Shown in pieces: positions 36,837 through 47,716 of a stretch of 64,000 bases of DNA. Every line of letters starts with the position of its first letter. The first letter of the stretch is position 1. The notes below the pieces were generated by a model that was not told the DNA's origin, searched no databases, and saw only the letters and a program-made list of their open reading frames with translations. The position numbers and the translations under genes are program-made. The stretch is from Stercorarius parasiticus (taxonomy: Eukaryota > Chordata > Aves > Charadriiformes > Stercorariidae): positions 1-64,000 of the forward strand of contig VWZL01002830.1 in assembly GCA_013396915.1 (NCBI GenBank), given 5' to 3'.

Positions 36837-39800
36837 TTAAATTAATTTCCCCAAGCTGAGTCTGTTTTGCCTGTGATGGTAATTGGTAAACAATCTCCGT
36901 GTCCTTACCTCAACCTATAAGCTTTTAATCATTTTTTTCCCCCTGTCATGTTCATGGAGGAGGAGTGAGAGAGTGTCTTGGTGGGCACCTGGTGGCCAGC
37001 CACTCACCCCAGACAGTAAAATACACCAGTGCAAAACTCACTTGGCCCCACTGTGGGTCTTACAAATGTAATCAAAATCCGCAATCTACACTTTGAAAAA
37101 TCCCAGACTTTCTCACCTCGGGATTTTTTTCTTCTAAGAGGTTAAGCTTGGAATTTGTGTCTCAATTGCATAAGACAGGACCAAAATGTTGGCACATACG
37201 GATCTTATTCCAAAGACTTCAGAATATATTCAAACAAATCTGAATGTAATAATGCAAAACAAAAGTCTTAATCAACTCTATACTCTTCAGGCATTAAGAC
37301 ATAAAACTATCAACGAAACAGAAAATAGAGTCGAACAATATGGTGATATCTTAGCCAGTTTAAACATGATTGTGGGAGGACACTTTCATCCATATTTACA
37401 TTTAGTTCAGGATAATGGCATGGTTGGAGTATAAATACATTAAATAGATACTGCCACCCTTAGAAGAAGAAATACTTCATCCCAGCAGTTATGCAAATCT
37501 ACTAAAAGTACTTATGCAGTAAGTATTCTTTTTAGGAGGAAGGCAGCAATACTGAACGAAAGTTTATTACTGCAATGCTCAAAAGGATTAATATAGAAAA
37601 GGTTAACTTTATGCCTTTACCTATTATTAGAATATTCAGGGCAATTTACATTCCCATTTCTAACAAATCTTTGGGATTTTCTTAGAATATTTGGTATCTA
37701 TGAACATGCTCTGCTTTAATTTATTCTGAATTTATTGCTGAATAATTTCTGGAAATAGCTTGTGATGGGTTTGTTAGATGCACTTACTTGAAACTCAAGC
37801 TGTTATTGGAATCATCAGTCACAAGTTTCTCATGCTCTAGCTCTGTCATTGTAATTTTTAATCTTGCATATTTTCAATGCTAATACTTCCTATTTCCAAT
37901 TTGAATAATTTTGCTAACGTCTAGTGATGCGTAATGCATCTGGAGCCTGCTGCCAGTAAATTATTCACTGGAATATTACAGAGAACAAGTACAAATTACA
38001 CAATTGCTAAAGCAAATTTTAAAACTAGAGTGAATGGATTTTTTTATCAGTATTTGCTGTCTCTAGTTTTTTAAATTCACAGCATTTTGATATGAATCAG
38101 AAAATATTGACTTAACTAATAACTGTCTACCTGTCTCATTATGTGCTTGCTTAAGAGAGGTAAGTTACAGTTTCCTTAAGTGAGAAGTTATGAATGAATC
38201 CTATGTAATTTTTCCCCAAGTCTTCATTTCATTTTGCCTCAAAATAAGAGATATGGCACTGAAATGAACCCCCGCTGCCCTCTTTCCCTAATTAACTATG
38301 ATTAATCTTTGTTAGCTGCATCTGCTAGGTGACATCATTCCAGAATACTTTTATAATTTTTTGTCTTCTGTGTGCTATGAACTTTGATCTTTTGTGCAAA
38401 GAGACACCCAGAAGATCCTGTTGTCATTGTTCTTTATTTGACTGTGTCAGAGATGTCGGGCTGAATAAGGATTCAGAGACCAATTTTCAAGTGCCCTGAT
38501 AAAACTGGACCTTTTAATTTTGTAAAGTTGGATGAGGCTGGTAGTTGAAGATACAGTGGCTTCAATTCAGTTACTTATGTAGCAACTGAAGCTACTTGAG
38601 AAGCTTTGATTAACCCAGATGCCCAACAATTCCTGACAATTCAGGAAGATACAGGCCCCATACAGGTCTTTTGTCATGTCTGCCAGCCCCAAAGGAATGC
38701 ATTAGATATACTAGGGTGTCTCAAATGGCACCAGAAGCAACTTTTACACAACTAAATCAAGTTCGATAAATAGATTACTTTTTTTTTTTCCCTATCATCA
38801 TGAAGATATCTGAAGAGTGAAATGGTAGTCTATTCTAGAAGACAAGCAACCTTTTATGCAGCCTACTCTTGCAACCAAGCATATTTAATATATAGATAGG
38901 ACTTTTTCAGCTTTTTTTAAAAACAAAAACTTAAACAATTCCTGTCTTTGCAGTCTTTAGACTACTGCAGTAGGGGCTGCCAGAAAAGATAATTCAGACT
39001 AATAGCACAGAATGCAACTCTTTGTTAGACTCAAACTAGAGGCAGAAGATTACCATGGCTTAATGACTTATTTATCAGCTCCGTTTCAGTAATCATCTGT
39101 TCTTAGCCATTTCTACACTTCAAGAAAAGTGTTGCCCTAAGCTTTTTTTTGAAGCTTGTATTGCTATGGCTTGCTTTACAGTTTTAGTGTGTTACAAGCC
39201 TAAACAAAATCAGCTCCTGTGATTTTGCTGAAGATCAGTTAATTGACTGCAAATTTATATGTGGTGGGGGGCTGGAAGGGAGGTTTTGGGCTGGAGGGGA
39301 AGGTACCACTGTTTGCACCAGCAGCAACTAACCAAATACCTTGATTAAAAAATGCCAGTAGGATCAAGATTCAAAAACTTCATACATCTTTTTTATTACA
39401 CTGCCAGTGTCTTTTTCAGTAAATGGTTCCATTTTCAAAATACTAGGAGGCTGTTAAGGATGAACCAATGAATGTGAACATAAGTAAATCACAAATGAAC
39501 TGGAAGAAAATGATAAATGTAGCCTAGAGAGAAAACTGTCTTGCAGCCAAGAAGTTTTAACATTTTTGGTAGCACCAGGTAGAATAGCATAATCTAGGGC
39601 TATACAACCTCCTTCCATACCAGGAATAAAGTGAAGGGGCTGAGAAAAACTGAAAAGCTATTCCTACAGGAACATTTTTTTCTGAACAGTTGCAACTGAC
39701 AGGTGAGTATGCCATTTTTTTCTTTTTGAACCCATCTGACTTTCTTACCATAAGATTTATTTGATTAAAAGTAGTCATTTACATCTGAGTTAGACTATAT

Positions 39801-40711
39801 TCTCAGTGGAAAGAAAAGTACAGTTTGAGAGAGCCATTTATGTGATATTAGAGTATATCTCTAAAACGCAATACACTAAACTCTCCATTTCTCTCCATTG
39901 GCTGAACACTCCACCACACCTTTGGAAATTAAAGCATCCATGCAAACTAGTTTCCTTTTTTCTGTGTGTGTATTTTGTCATACACCGTCTTGTTTTACTA
40001 TGCCAGATATATTTGGAAATTGTGGGGAGAATTTCACAATGACTTTCCTGAAAAAAAACACAGTCCGCTCTGATTTCAGTATGGAAATGAATCTTTAGGC
40101 CAAATAGATCTCAGGCTATGATGACTTTGGACATTTGACAAACAAGAACTAAAGAACTCTGTTAAATATATCTATAACTTTAGCTATTAAACTAATGATT
40201 TTTGCAGTCACAAATCCTAAATCCATAAGTATTATTGTTGATACAGAATTTCTTCAAATTTAAGTCTAGAGGCTATCATTTTAGATATCTTGGAAATCTT
40301 CAGCAGATGATGTACCTCCTCAGAATAGCTCTGCCTCTGACATGGTACTTTAATGGTAAAGGTGTATATGGTTAAACTTTTGATAAAGGAGATCAACAGA
40401 AAAATGGGGGGGGTGTTGTTTGTTCATTTTTATTTTATTTTATTTTTCTCTGCAAGATGCCTTGCTTGTGCAAAATTGGTAACATTTGCCAAATCATGAC
40501 TGTTAGATTAGCTGATTCACTAATACTGCATGGCACTCTCTCAGTGTTGAACCTCAGTACTTCTTCTGAGACTACCTCAAAGATAAGTCTGACAGCCTAT
40601 AGGAATTTTTTGGAAGACTGAGAATGAATCCAACCCAAAGGAGCGACCTGTCTTCTCAAGAATGTGTCTTTCTCAACAACTCTGAAACAACTGAAGGTAG
40701 TAATGACTACC

Positions 40712-40749
40712 AGATTTTCCTTGTATAAACAGATTTTCCTTGTATAAAC
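40712..40749. repeat. 19-bp perfect tandem duplication
   Basis: agattttccttgtataaac occurs twice in a row with no difference, at 40712-40730 and 40731-40749. Confidence 0.95.
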
Positions 40750-42425
40750 AGTCTAAGACTTTAGCTAACCAGGATTCATGTTGGAATCTGACATTTAGAA
40801 GACTTTTGTAACAAAGGTAAACACACAGAATATTGACATCTGTATTTTATACATCCAGAGCCTTAAACAATGTGCTGACAATATTTTTGTTTTATGTCTG
40901 TATTTCTAACATAATTCATAAGATATTTTATTCCTGTCTGTTTCTCCATGTAGTTTCAACATTTCTTGTTCATAATAAGAAGTCCTAATTTACATGTGGG
41001 CAAAATTTCCTCCCCCAAAATAGCAATGAGTTCTTTAACAGAATTCAAAAACATATTGACTGACATAATTTAGTTTTGATTGCAGATTTGATAAAGATAT
41101 TATTTTTGGCCTTTTTCATAATAGTCAGTGCATATCACAGGTTGTTATACCCAATTGTTGGTTGGAGTAACTTCCATTTCACCTTGCTAAGGAACATATT
41201 AAGCTACTGGAAAACAAAAAGCAATGCTGAGAAATTTTTACCTTTCCTTTCTTTTCTCTATTAACTCTTTTATCCAAAATATGCAGACCAGTCTTATGAT
41301 TTGGGTTTTTTTATGTCCAGTATGAGTATTTTGAATACAGGGCACTGGTGATTGAGCTACTGAAGGTTTTTTATTTAACATTCCCTTATTTTTTCTATCA
41401 AACAAAAGAAGGCCATCTTTTATAAATTTAGTTATTTTGGTGTTTCATAAAGCTGTATGAAATTATTACATGTGCATTTCCAAAGCTGTGAAATATGTTT
41501 ATAATCAGAATTTGATTTGAAATGGTAATTTGTGGCTCAATTCTGCTGTCCATGCATATTTGTGTAGTACCATCTGAGATGCCATGTATCAGAGAAATCT
41601 GCATAACTACAAAATATGAAGAAGACTCAGTAGAAAACTGTACACTTGTGGACTGGCAGCTAGAGGACCAGATAGATATCACATCCCAAATGGCACTAGA
41701 TCACTATGTATGACTGACTCAATCAAGTCTCTACATTACAAAAATTCTCATTTTTTTGAAGAGGAGATGTCTAACTTTTTGTCACTTTCTATGAATAGTG
41801 TAGAAATACAGACTTCTTATGCTGGTAATGCATCCTAACTTAGTTGATTATATCATGTTTTTCACCAGAGGTATACAACTCTTTTCACTGGCTGCAGAGC
41901 ATCAAAACAAGTAGCTCAAACACCAAGATCAGGATTTGACTACCTAACCACAGGAATCTAAGAGCGATTTGGGATACATGAGCTTCCTGAGTGACTCTAT
42001 TTGCTGATCTAGTTAGGGATAGCTTTCCTGTCATTTTGTGTGGAAGTCAATTAGAGAGGGGGGAAAGAGAGAAGAGAAAGACAGAAAGAACAAAATGAAC
42101 AAAATTATGAAAGAACAAAAGAAAAGGGAAAAATAGAGTACTGTTATTCTCTGAGTATTTCTAGTGGTGATGCATCTGGGCTCATCTGCTTACCTTATTT
42201 ATCTGTTTTGTTTCTTTCAGCTTTGACAGGATAAACAACCACCCTGTAAATTTTCTGAATGATGAATCAGAAAAATAAGTGAAAGTAAAAAGTGTTAAAT
42301 AGGTTCTAGTTAATCTTACGATACTCTGACAGCCAGTGAGCAATTTGGATGTTTACCTTGAATTCCAAATCACAGTTTGACAATTGGTCGAAATTGTTTC
42401 ATTATTCCAAGCATGGCTTTTCCTG

Positions 42426-42486
42426 TATTTATTTATTCAGGCCATTGAATAAATAAATAAATAAATAGATAGATAAATAAATAAAT
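42426..42486. repeat. AAAT microsatellite with a perfect 14-bp hairpin at its left end
   Basis: TATTTATTTATTCA (42426-42439) is the exact reverse complement of TGAATAAATAAATA (42446-42459), with ggccat between them. The right arm then extends as an AAAT/AGAT repeat to 42486. The opposed repeats suggest an inverted microsatellite. Confidence 0.92.
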
Positions 42487-43518
42487 GCCACTACGAGATT
42501 AGTATAGTCAGCTTTCTCAAAAGCATAAGCACACTTGGTAGTGCCCTTCAAGATTTTTTGAGTTTTGAAATCCTTCACCTTAAGCGCCATGTTAAAGAGA
42601 GTGCACACAAAGAATAAAGCTATCCACTGAGGATTAGTATTATATATATATAAAGTAAATCTTGTCTTTTCAGAAAATAAGATGTCTGTGGGTGGAAGTG
42701 GAATGAGTTAAGCACAAACTCCCATTTTAAATGGAAATCTATCCTTCCTTTTATATACATCTGAAAAATATATACTTTAACAATATGCATATATTAGTGA
42801 AGTAGCATAATAGTGGAGAAACCTTTTCCTAGATCATAAATATTTTAAAGTTGTCATCTCTCACACATTTCTAAAAATGTAAGCACGAAGATATCTTATT
42901 CTTGGTTTATATATTGATATGGATAGAATGTAATTTTTAGACTAGAAAGGCCATGGGTTGTGGACTATAGTACAAGACAATACATATAACCAGGCAGAAA
43001 TACCAACTGAAGGTATACCTAAGTATTTCTGTTTTCTGAAATAATAGAATCACTGTGGCAATGTAGATTTGTAGACACAATAACACTGACAGAATTGCGT
43101 AAATCATGTGTGAAGTACAACAAAAGCAGTCTGTATGGAGAATAACAATATTTGAAAGAGGTTGCCTGTCAAGGTTACAGGAATTCACAGAATTAAAATA
43201 GCTGGGATGAACTTCCATTGACATTTAGCTAAAAATCAGCTTCATTTTCACCAACTGAAATAGTGTACTGATGTCCTCTAAGGAAAATTGAATTGCTTTG
43301 TTTCCAAATTAAGATATAACATATCATCACTAATAACTGTCATTCAACTAATCATAACCATTGGTCTGATTAGCCTTAATCAAAGATTTAGTTATATGAT
43401 TTCTATTTATACTAATAAGATATGACTACAGACACTGAAGATCTGCAGTGAGCAAGTTTGGAAGTCCTGTACTGAACTCCATCTACCCTGGGTTGATTTA
43501 CCAGGGGAGCTGGTTTAC

Positions 43519-43581
43519 TTCTGGGGAGTGAGAGAGTGGCTGTGTGGGTATTCGGCTGCTGGCTCTGGTCAACCCACCACA
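43519..43581 (+). mobile_element. Fragment of an ERVL-type LTR, 3' end only
   Basis: The sequence from tctggggagtgagagagtgg to gtcaacccaccaca matches the terminal 60 bases of the LTR family seen at 31199-31744 and 58277-59581. Nothing upstream of 43519 can be aligned with confidence. It is probably a remnant left by deletion. Confidence 0.7.
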
Positions 43582-45170
43582 ACCCTTTTTGGAATCCAAT
43601 ATGGCACCCTCAATTATATGCCTTTAATTATAATGAAACCTTCTCCCAGGAATGGGCAGTCCCTGCCTCTGTAGTATATAATCAAAGACTTCTGTCTAAA
43701 TGGAAGATACTGCAGGAGTGGATCTTACTTCCTGATTCTTGATGGACAAACAGCCATGTTACCATTGTATAAATATGCTGAAGTACAAGTGCAGAGGTTC
43801 TTCAGGCCATTTGTCCATAATGCAAGACTTTACATCTGATATAATCATCTAATTTGATATAAACATCCATTTAAAATTAAGGACGAGAATCAGGCATTTT
43901 GGAGGAATAATTCGTATTTTTAAAATACTGATGCAAAAAAAATTAAAATAGTGCAAATAATTAGTTCTTCCTCAAAAGTGCTTCTTTTTATTAAGTAATC
44001 ATATAATGAACCAAATACAAATAATTCAGATGTCCAAATGTATTGAAACCTTCTTCCTGTCTAGTTCCTCACATCTGTCTAACAAGTGCCTAGAACTCCT
44101 TCTCCTGAATTCATTTTTGATAATCACATCAGTGCTTAGTTATACTTAGAAATGAAAAATATGTCTTGCAAGGCAGTAGGTATTCTGGAAGCTTGCTGAA
44201 AGTAGACATACAGAATATCTTGCATAAAATGTAGTAGACAATTCCAGGCTACACTAGAATGTTATAGACAATTAATCTAGTTTTACTGTCGTTACACTCA
44301 GGGTTTTTACTGACAGAAGGAAATATTTGTAGAACCTTGATTGTGAAGTGGCTTCTGGAATAATTGCAATCTAAACCCATTTTTTATACCTCATGCTATA
44401 TGTCAAAGGCCTAGCAGAAAATAAGCAAATATTAGAGTCTTCTACCCAAATGGCCACAGCTTTAGGTATTAAAAAAATTATATAGTAAGGGTTAATAAAT
44501 ATAGGCAAATGTTGATAGGGTGGGGATGAAAAAAATTCTTCACTTAATCACTGGCCATGCATTTTTCCCCCTGGAATATGGTATTCTAAATAAAATTGAA
44601 AGAAATCTTGATAGAAACTCTTTGCTTTTTGAAATGACTAGAAAAGTGCACTGGTACCTACATTCAGTGTCAGTTAAAAGGCTTTTTTCTGATTAGTATC
44701 ATATCTTCTAATAAGAATACATATAGCCAACACTCAAAATTCCCTGAAATGGTCATTTTTCTGCATAGTGTTAGCATCTTAAAATAACTTGAGTTCACTT
44801 TAATGTCCCTGAAAATTATATACATGCACATGCATATATATACAAATGTATATATTCTACTGGAAAATAATTTATGTAAAAATTTAAATGAAATCTAGAA
44901 TATTTTCTGAAGCAAATTCATCAGAGAGAGGCATGTTATTGCCTTTGCCATTAAGTTTTTAAAATAAAAAAGCTATTGGTAACACCATTTACTGTTCTGT
45001 TAGATTGAATATTTATGTCTTAAAGTATAGACTAAAATACAAATAAATTTGGGGAGTGGAATATTAAGAAAATAGAATGCCATCGTAAGCCATAATGAAA
45101 CTAGAAGATGTGGGATTGTATCTAGAAGAAAACAGACATGTGAGCCAGCTCCCACTATGAGAACTCTAAC
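43582..45170. other. AT-rich non-coding DNA
   Basis: No feature was recognised between the LTR fragment and the short LTR that follows. Confidence 0.55.
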
Positions 45171-45514
45171 TGATCAAGGTCACCCTGAGAGAGCAAAAAG
45201 AGGAGTGTTTGCTTCACCAGCAAAACAAGATAGTTAGGAGATGGAATTATTACTTAGCTAGCATGATTTAGCAAATTCTTGTATTAACCAATCAACTTGG
45301 AGTCAGATTTGCATGTAGCACAGATTTAACCAATCGGGTAGTATCGATTCACGTGTATGGTGGTAAAAAATGTATAAAAAGCTGACATTCAGACTTAATA
45401 AACGGCTTCCCTTGATTCACATTGAATTGTGTGGAGTTCAGTTTCGTCTCCTCAAGAAGAGGCCTTTGAGTCATCAAAGGCTGCTGCAGGCAAACCTACC
45501 ATGTAAAGTCTTCA
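45171..45514 (+). mobile_element. Probable short solo LTR (alpharetrovirus-like layout)
   Basis: Two CCAAT boxes (within aaccaatcaac near 45287 and aaccaatcggg near 45328) are followed by a TATA box (45373-45379), AATAAA (45397-45402) and a GT-rich stretch. This compact order is typical of the short LTRs of avian ERVK or alpharetrovirus-related elements. The ends are inferred: tgatcaagg at 45171 and gtcttca at 45514, flanked by ctaac and ctaat (4 of 5 match). Alternative ends (45139 to 45454) cannot be excluded. No retroviral coding sequence adjoins it. The call rests on promoter layout, not on a recognised family. Confidence 0.55.
45373..45379 (+). promoter_or_regulatory. TATA box of the short LTR
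   Basis: TATAAAA sits about 40 bases downstream of a CCAAT box and 24 bases before AATAAA (45397-45402), so promoter and polyadenylation signals are almost adjacent, as in short retroviral LTRs. Confidence 0.5.
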
Positions 45515-46973
45515 CTAATCTGATCAAACTCCTTCTATTCACAGTTATGCTTTCGGGATTTTTATTGTCAAGATAATAGTTTATAATCTTCCTTCTCTGC
45601 TATTTAAAAGTAGCCCCTTAGTTCCTGTCTAAATTCAGTGGTGGGTAGGGTTTCTTTTTTTTTATTTTCCTCTCCCCCCCTCTTTTTTTCCCTTGTCCTT
45701 TTTCTCTTTTTTCTTGTCTTTTTCTTCTTTGTTCTTTTCACCTCTCTTCCCCCGCCTTTTCTGTTTTTATTTTTTTTTTTGCATGAAGTTGCATGTCTTT
45801 TAACTTATTCTTTCCTTTGCCACCTGGATATAGTTACGCAAAGTAGCTGCCACTTAGTCATCATTTTGGCAAGTTATTCTTGCCAGGTTGCTTGAAGACA
45901 CATATACTTTCACTTCAATAATTCTGAAATATAAAATATTTCAGACAGGCTGTTGCTAATATCAACCTGACCTGCAAAACAACTAAGTTACTAAGTGGTC
46001 TGAAGTTTAAAAAAATTATCTGGAAGATACATGGCATTCCAGAATTCTTATCTTTGTGGAGGAAATGGAAATCGTAAGAGAAATATGTCTCTGTTTTTTC
46101 AGGAGTATAATCTAGCAATTATAGCATGTACTCAAACTCTCATTTTCTGGATCTTTTTCCATCTTCAGCAATTTTTTATTTCTGGCTACTCAGTGGCACA
46201 GTTTTAACAGAAGGATCAGAGAATATTCATTGACTTGTGGTGGATGTCCTCCCTAAAGATTGGAAAATGTAATTTCTAGTCATTCAGAGTGAGAAATGTT
46301 AGAAACTGTTCTGTTCCAAGAGAAAATGCTGTTTGACCCTGACTGAGGGGTAAAAGGTAAATTATTTAAAAAGGTGCAGCACCACCAATGATTGATATAT
46401 TTTAATCAAAAAAAACCTAAAAAAACCACAAACAAATGTTCCACAACTGTGCAAATGAATTCTTAACTTGTGTTTACATTGCATGAAATTTTTTGAACCT
46501 TAGATTCCTACCCTTTCTCTACTGACAGAAACATAAATCCATACTTTGCTGTCAGATGCTGACAAGTGTCTAGGAAGTATTCTAGGATCACCACTGTAAA
46601 TTACAACTCCAGGTGCATATATAAATGCAAAGTTTGTGTACTTACAAAAATATAAAGCTACAAATTGGTGCATTCCAGATATAGCAGGCTATGTTATTGA
46701 AGGCTTCTTTTAACCTTCTCTTCTACTCTTCTTATGACACTCAAGTTTACTCTTGGTCAACAAATCTTGAACTCATTAGTACCCAGATTTTTTTCAGTTG
46801 TGAGGTATGTATCCAGGTATGGACACATGCTACAAAGTATGAAATTGATCTACCTCTAACTTAGAAGTCTAAAAGCTACATGTGTGATTTAGAGCTGATA
46901 AGCGTAATTAATGGTTAAGTACTGCCAGAGAGAGTTTATTTCATCCTTCTGTGCTACACTTTAATTGGTTAAA
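45515..46973. other. Non-coding DNA with a long pyrimidine tract
   Basis: Nothing gene-like. The polypyrimidine tract at 45651-45780 is listed separately and explains the phenylalanine- and leucine-rich open frame there. Confidence 0.55.
45651..45780. repeat. Polypyrimidine (T/C) tract, about 130 bp
   Basis: Nearly all T and C on the plus strand, with scattered G and A. No regular unit is visible. Confidence 0.9.
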
Positions 46974-47716
46974 ATGATAGAATCATAGAATCATAGGGTT
47001 GGAAGGGACCTCTGGAGATCATCTAGTCCAAATCCCATGCCAGAGCAGGGTCACCTTAGAGCAGATTGCACAAGAACACGTCCAGGAGGGTTTTGAATGT
47101 CTCCAGAGATGGAGACTCCACCACCTCTCTAGGCAGCTTGTTCCAGTGCTCTGCCACCCTCAAAGGAAAGAAATTCCTCCTCATGTTTAGGTGGAACTTC
47201 CTATGTTCAAGTTTGTGCCCATTACCTCTTGTCCTGTCGCTGGGCACCACTGAAAAGAGCCTGGCCCCATCCTCCTGACACCCACCCTTTAAGTATTTAT
47301 AAGTGTTGATAAGGTCCCCATTCAGTCATCTTTTTTCCAGGCTGAAGAGACCCAAATCCTTCAGCCTTTCTTCCTAAGAGAGGTGCTCCAGTCCTCTAAT
47401 CATCTTGGTAGCCTTTGGCTGCACTCTTTCCAGCAGTTCCCTGTCCCTCTTGAACCGGGGAGCCCAGAACCAGACACAGTACTGTAGGTGTGGCCTCACC
47501 AAGGCAGAGTAGATGGGGAGGATGACCTCCCTCGACCTGCTGGCCACACTCTTCTTGATGCACCCCAGGATGCCATTGGCCTTCTTGGCCATGAGGGCAG
47601 ATTGCTGGCTCATGGTCATCCTGTTGTCCACCAGGACTCCCAGGTCTCTTTCCACCGAGCTGCTTTCCAGCAGNGTCTTTCAACCAGTTATCTATCCACC
47701 TTATTGTCCATTCATA
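46974..47716 (-). mobile_element. CR1 retrotransposon 3' half with an internal deletion
   Basis: The plus strand starts atgatagaatcatagaatca then gttggaagggacct, the reverse complement of a CR1 3' end. On the minus strand the ORF2 C-terminus is visible ([40 protein letters not shown] at 47250-47056), and further upstream [18 protein letters not shown] to MIRGLEHLS (47655-47374). At 47673 the similarity jumps: beyond the N at 47674 the sequence reads RWIDNWLKD, a part of ORF2 that in other copies lies more than 100 residues further upstream. Several hundred bases of ORF2 are therefore missing exactly at the N, and the frame changes across it. The downstream part closely matches 18797-19160. 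Confidence 0.92.
47674..47674. other. Undetermined base (N) in the assembly
   Basis: A single N lies within cagcagngtcttt. It coincides with the deletion junction in the CR1 copy, so it may mark a base-calling ambiguity or a repeat collapse in the assembly. Confidence 0.97.

Larger units (their letters stand above)
35641..37011 (+). mobile_element. ERVL-type solo LTR interrupted by a second LTR
   Basis: The left end tgtattgtgtttacatggca and the right end actcacccca give TG...CA, and the 5 bases gacag flank both ends (35636-35640 and 37012-37016), a perfect 5-bp target duplication typical of ERVL. Interior landmarks match an abundant avian ERVL LTR: catatttaagaag near 36437, aataaattaaattaattt at 36831 with the AATAAA signal, and gtgggcacctggtggccagc near the end. 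A second LTR, opposite in orientation, is inserted near its 5' end at 35677-36306. Without that insert the LTR would be about 740 bp. The several minus-strand open frames at 36302-36801 are antisense shadows. Confidence 0.88.
37017..43518. other. AT-rich non-coding DNA
   Basis: No gene, RNA or transposon could be supported. Two short blocks look less degenerate than their surroundings (37910-37980 and 38260-38480) and are discussed as possible conserved non-coding elements. Small repeats at 40712 and 42426 are listed separately. Confidence 0.55.
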
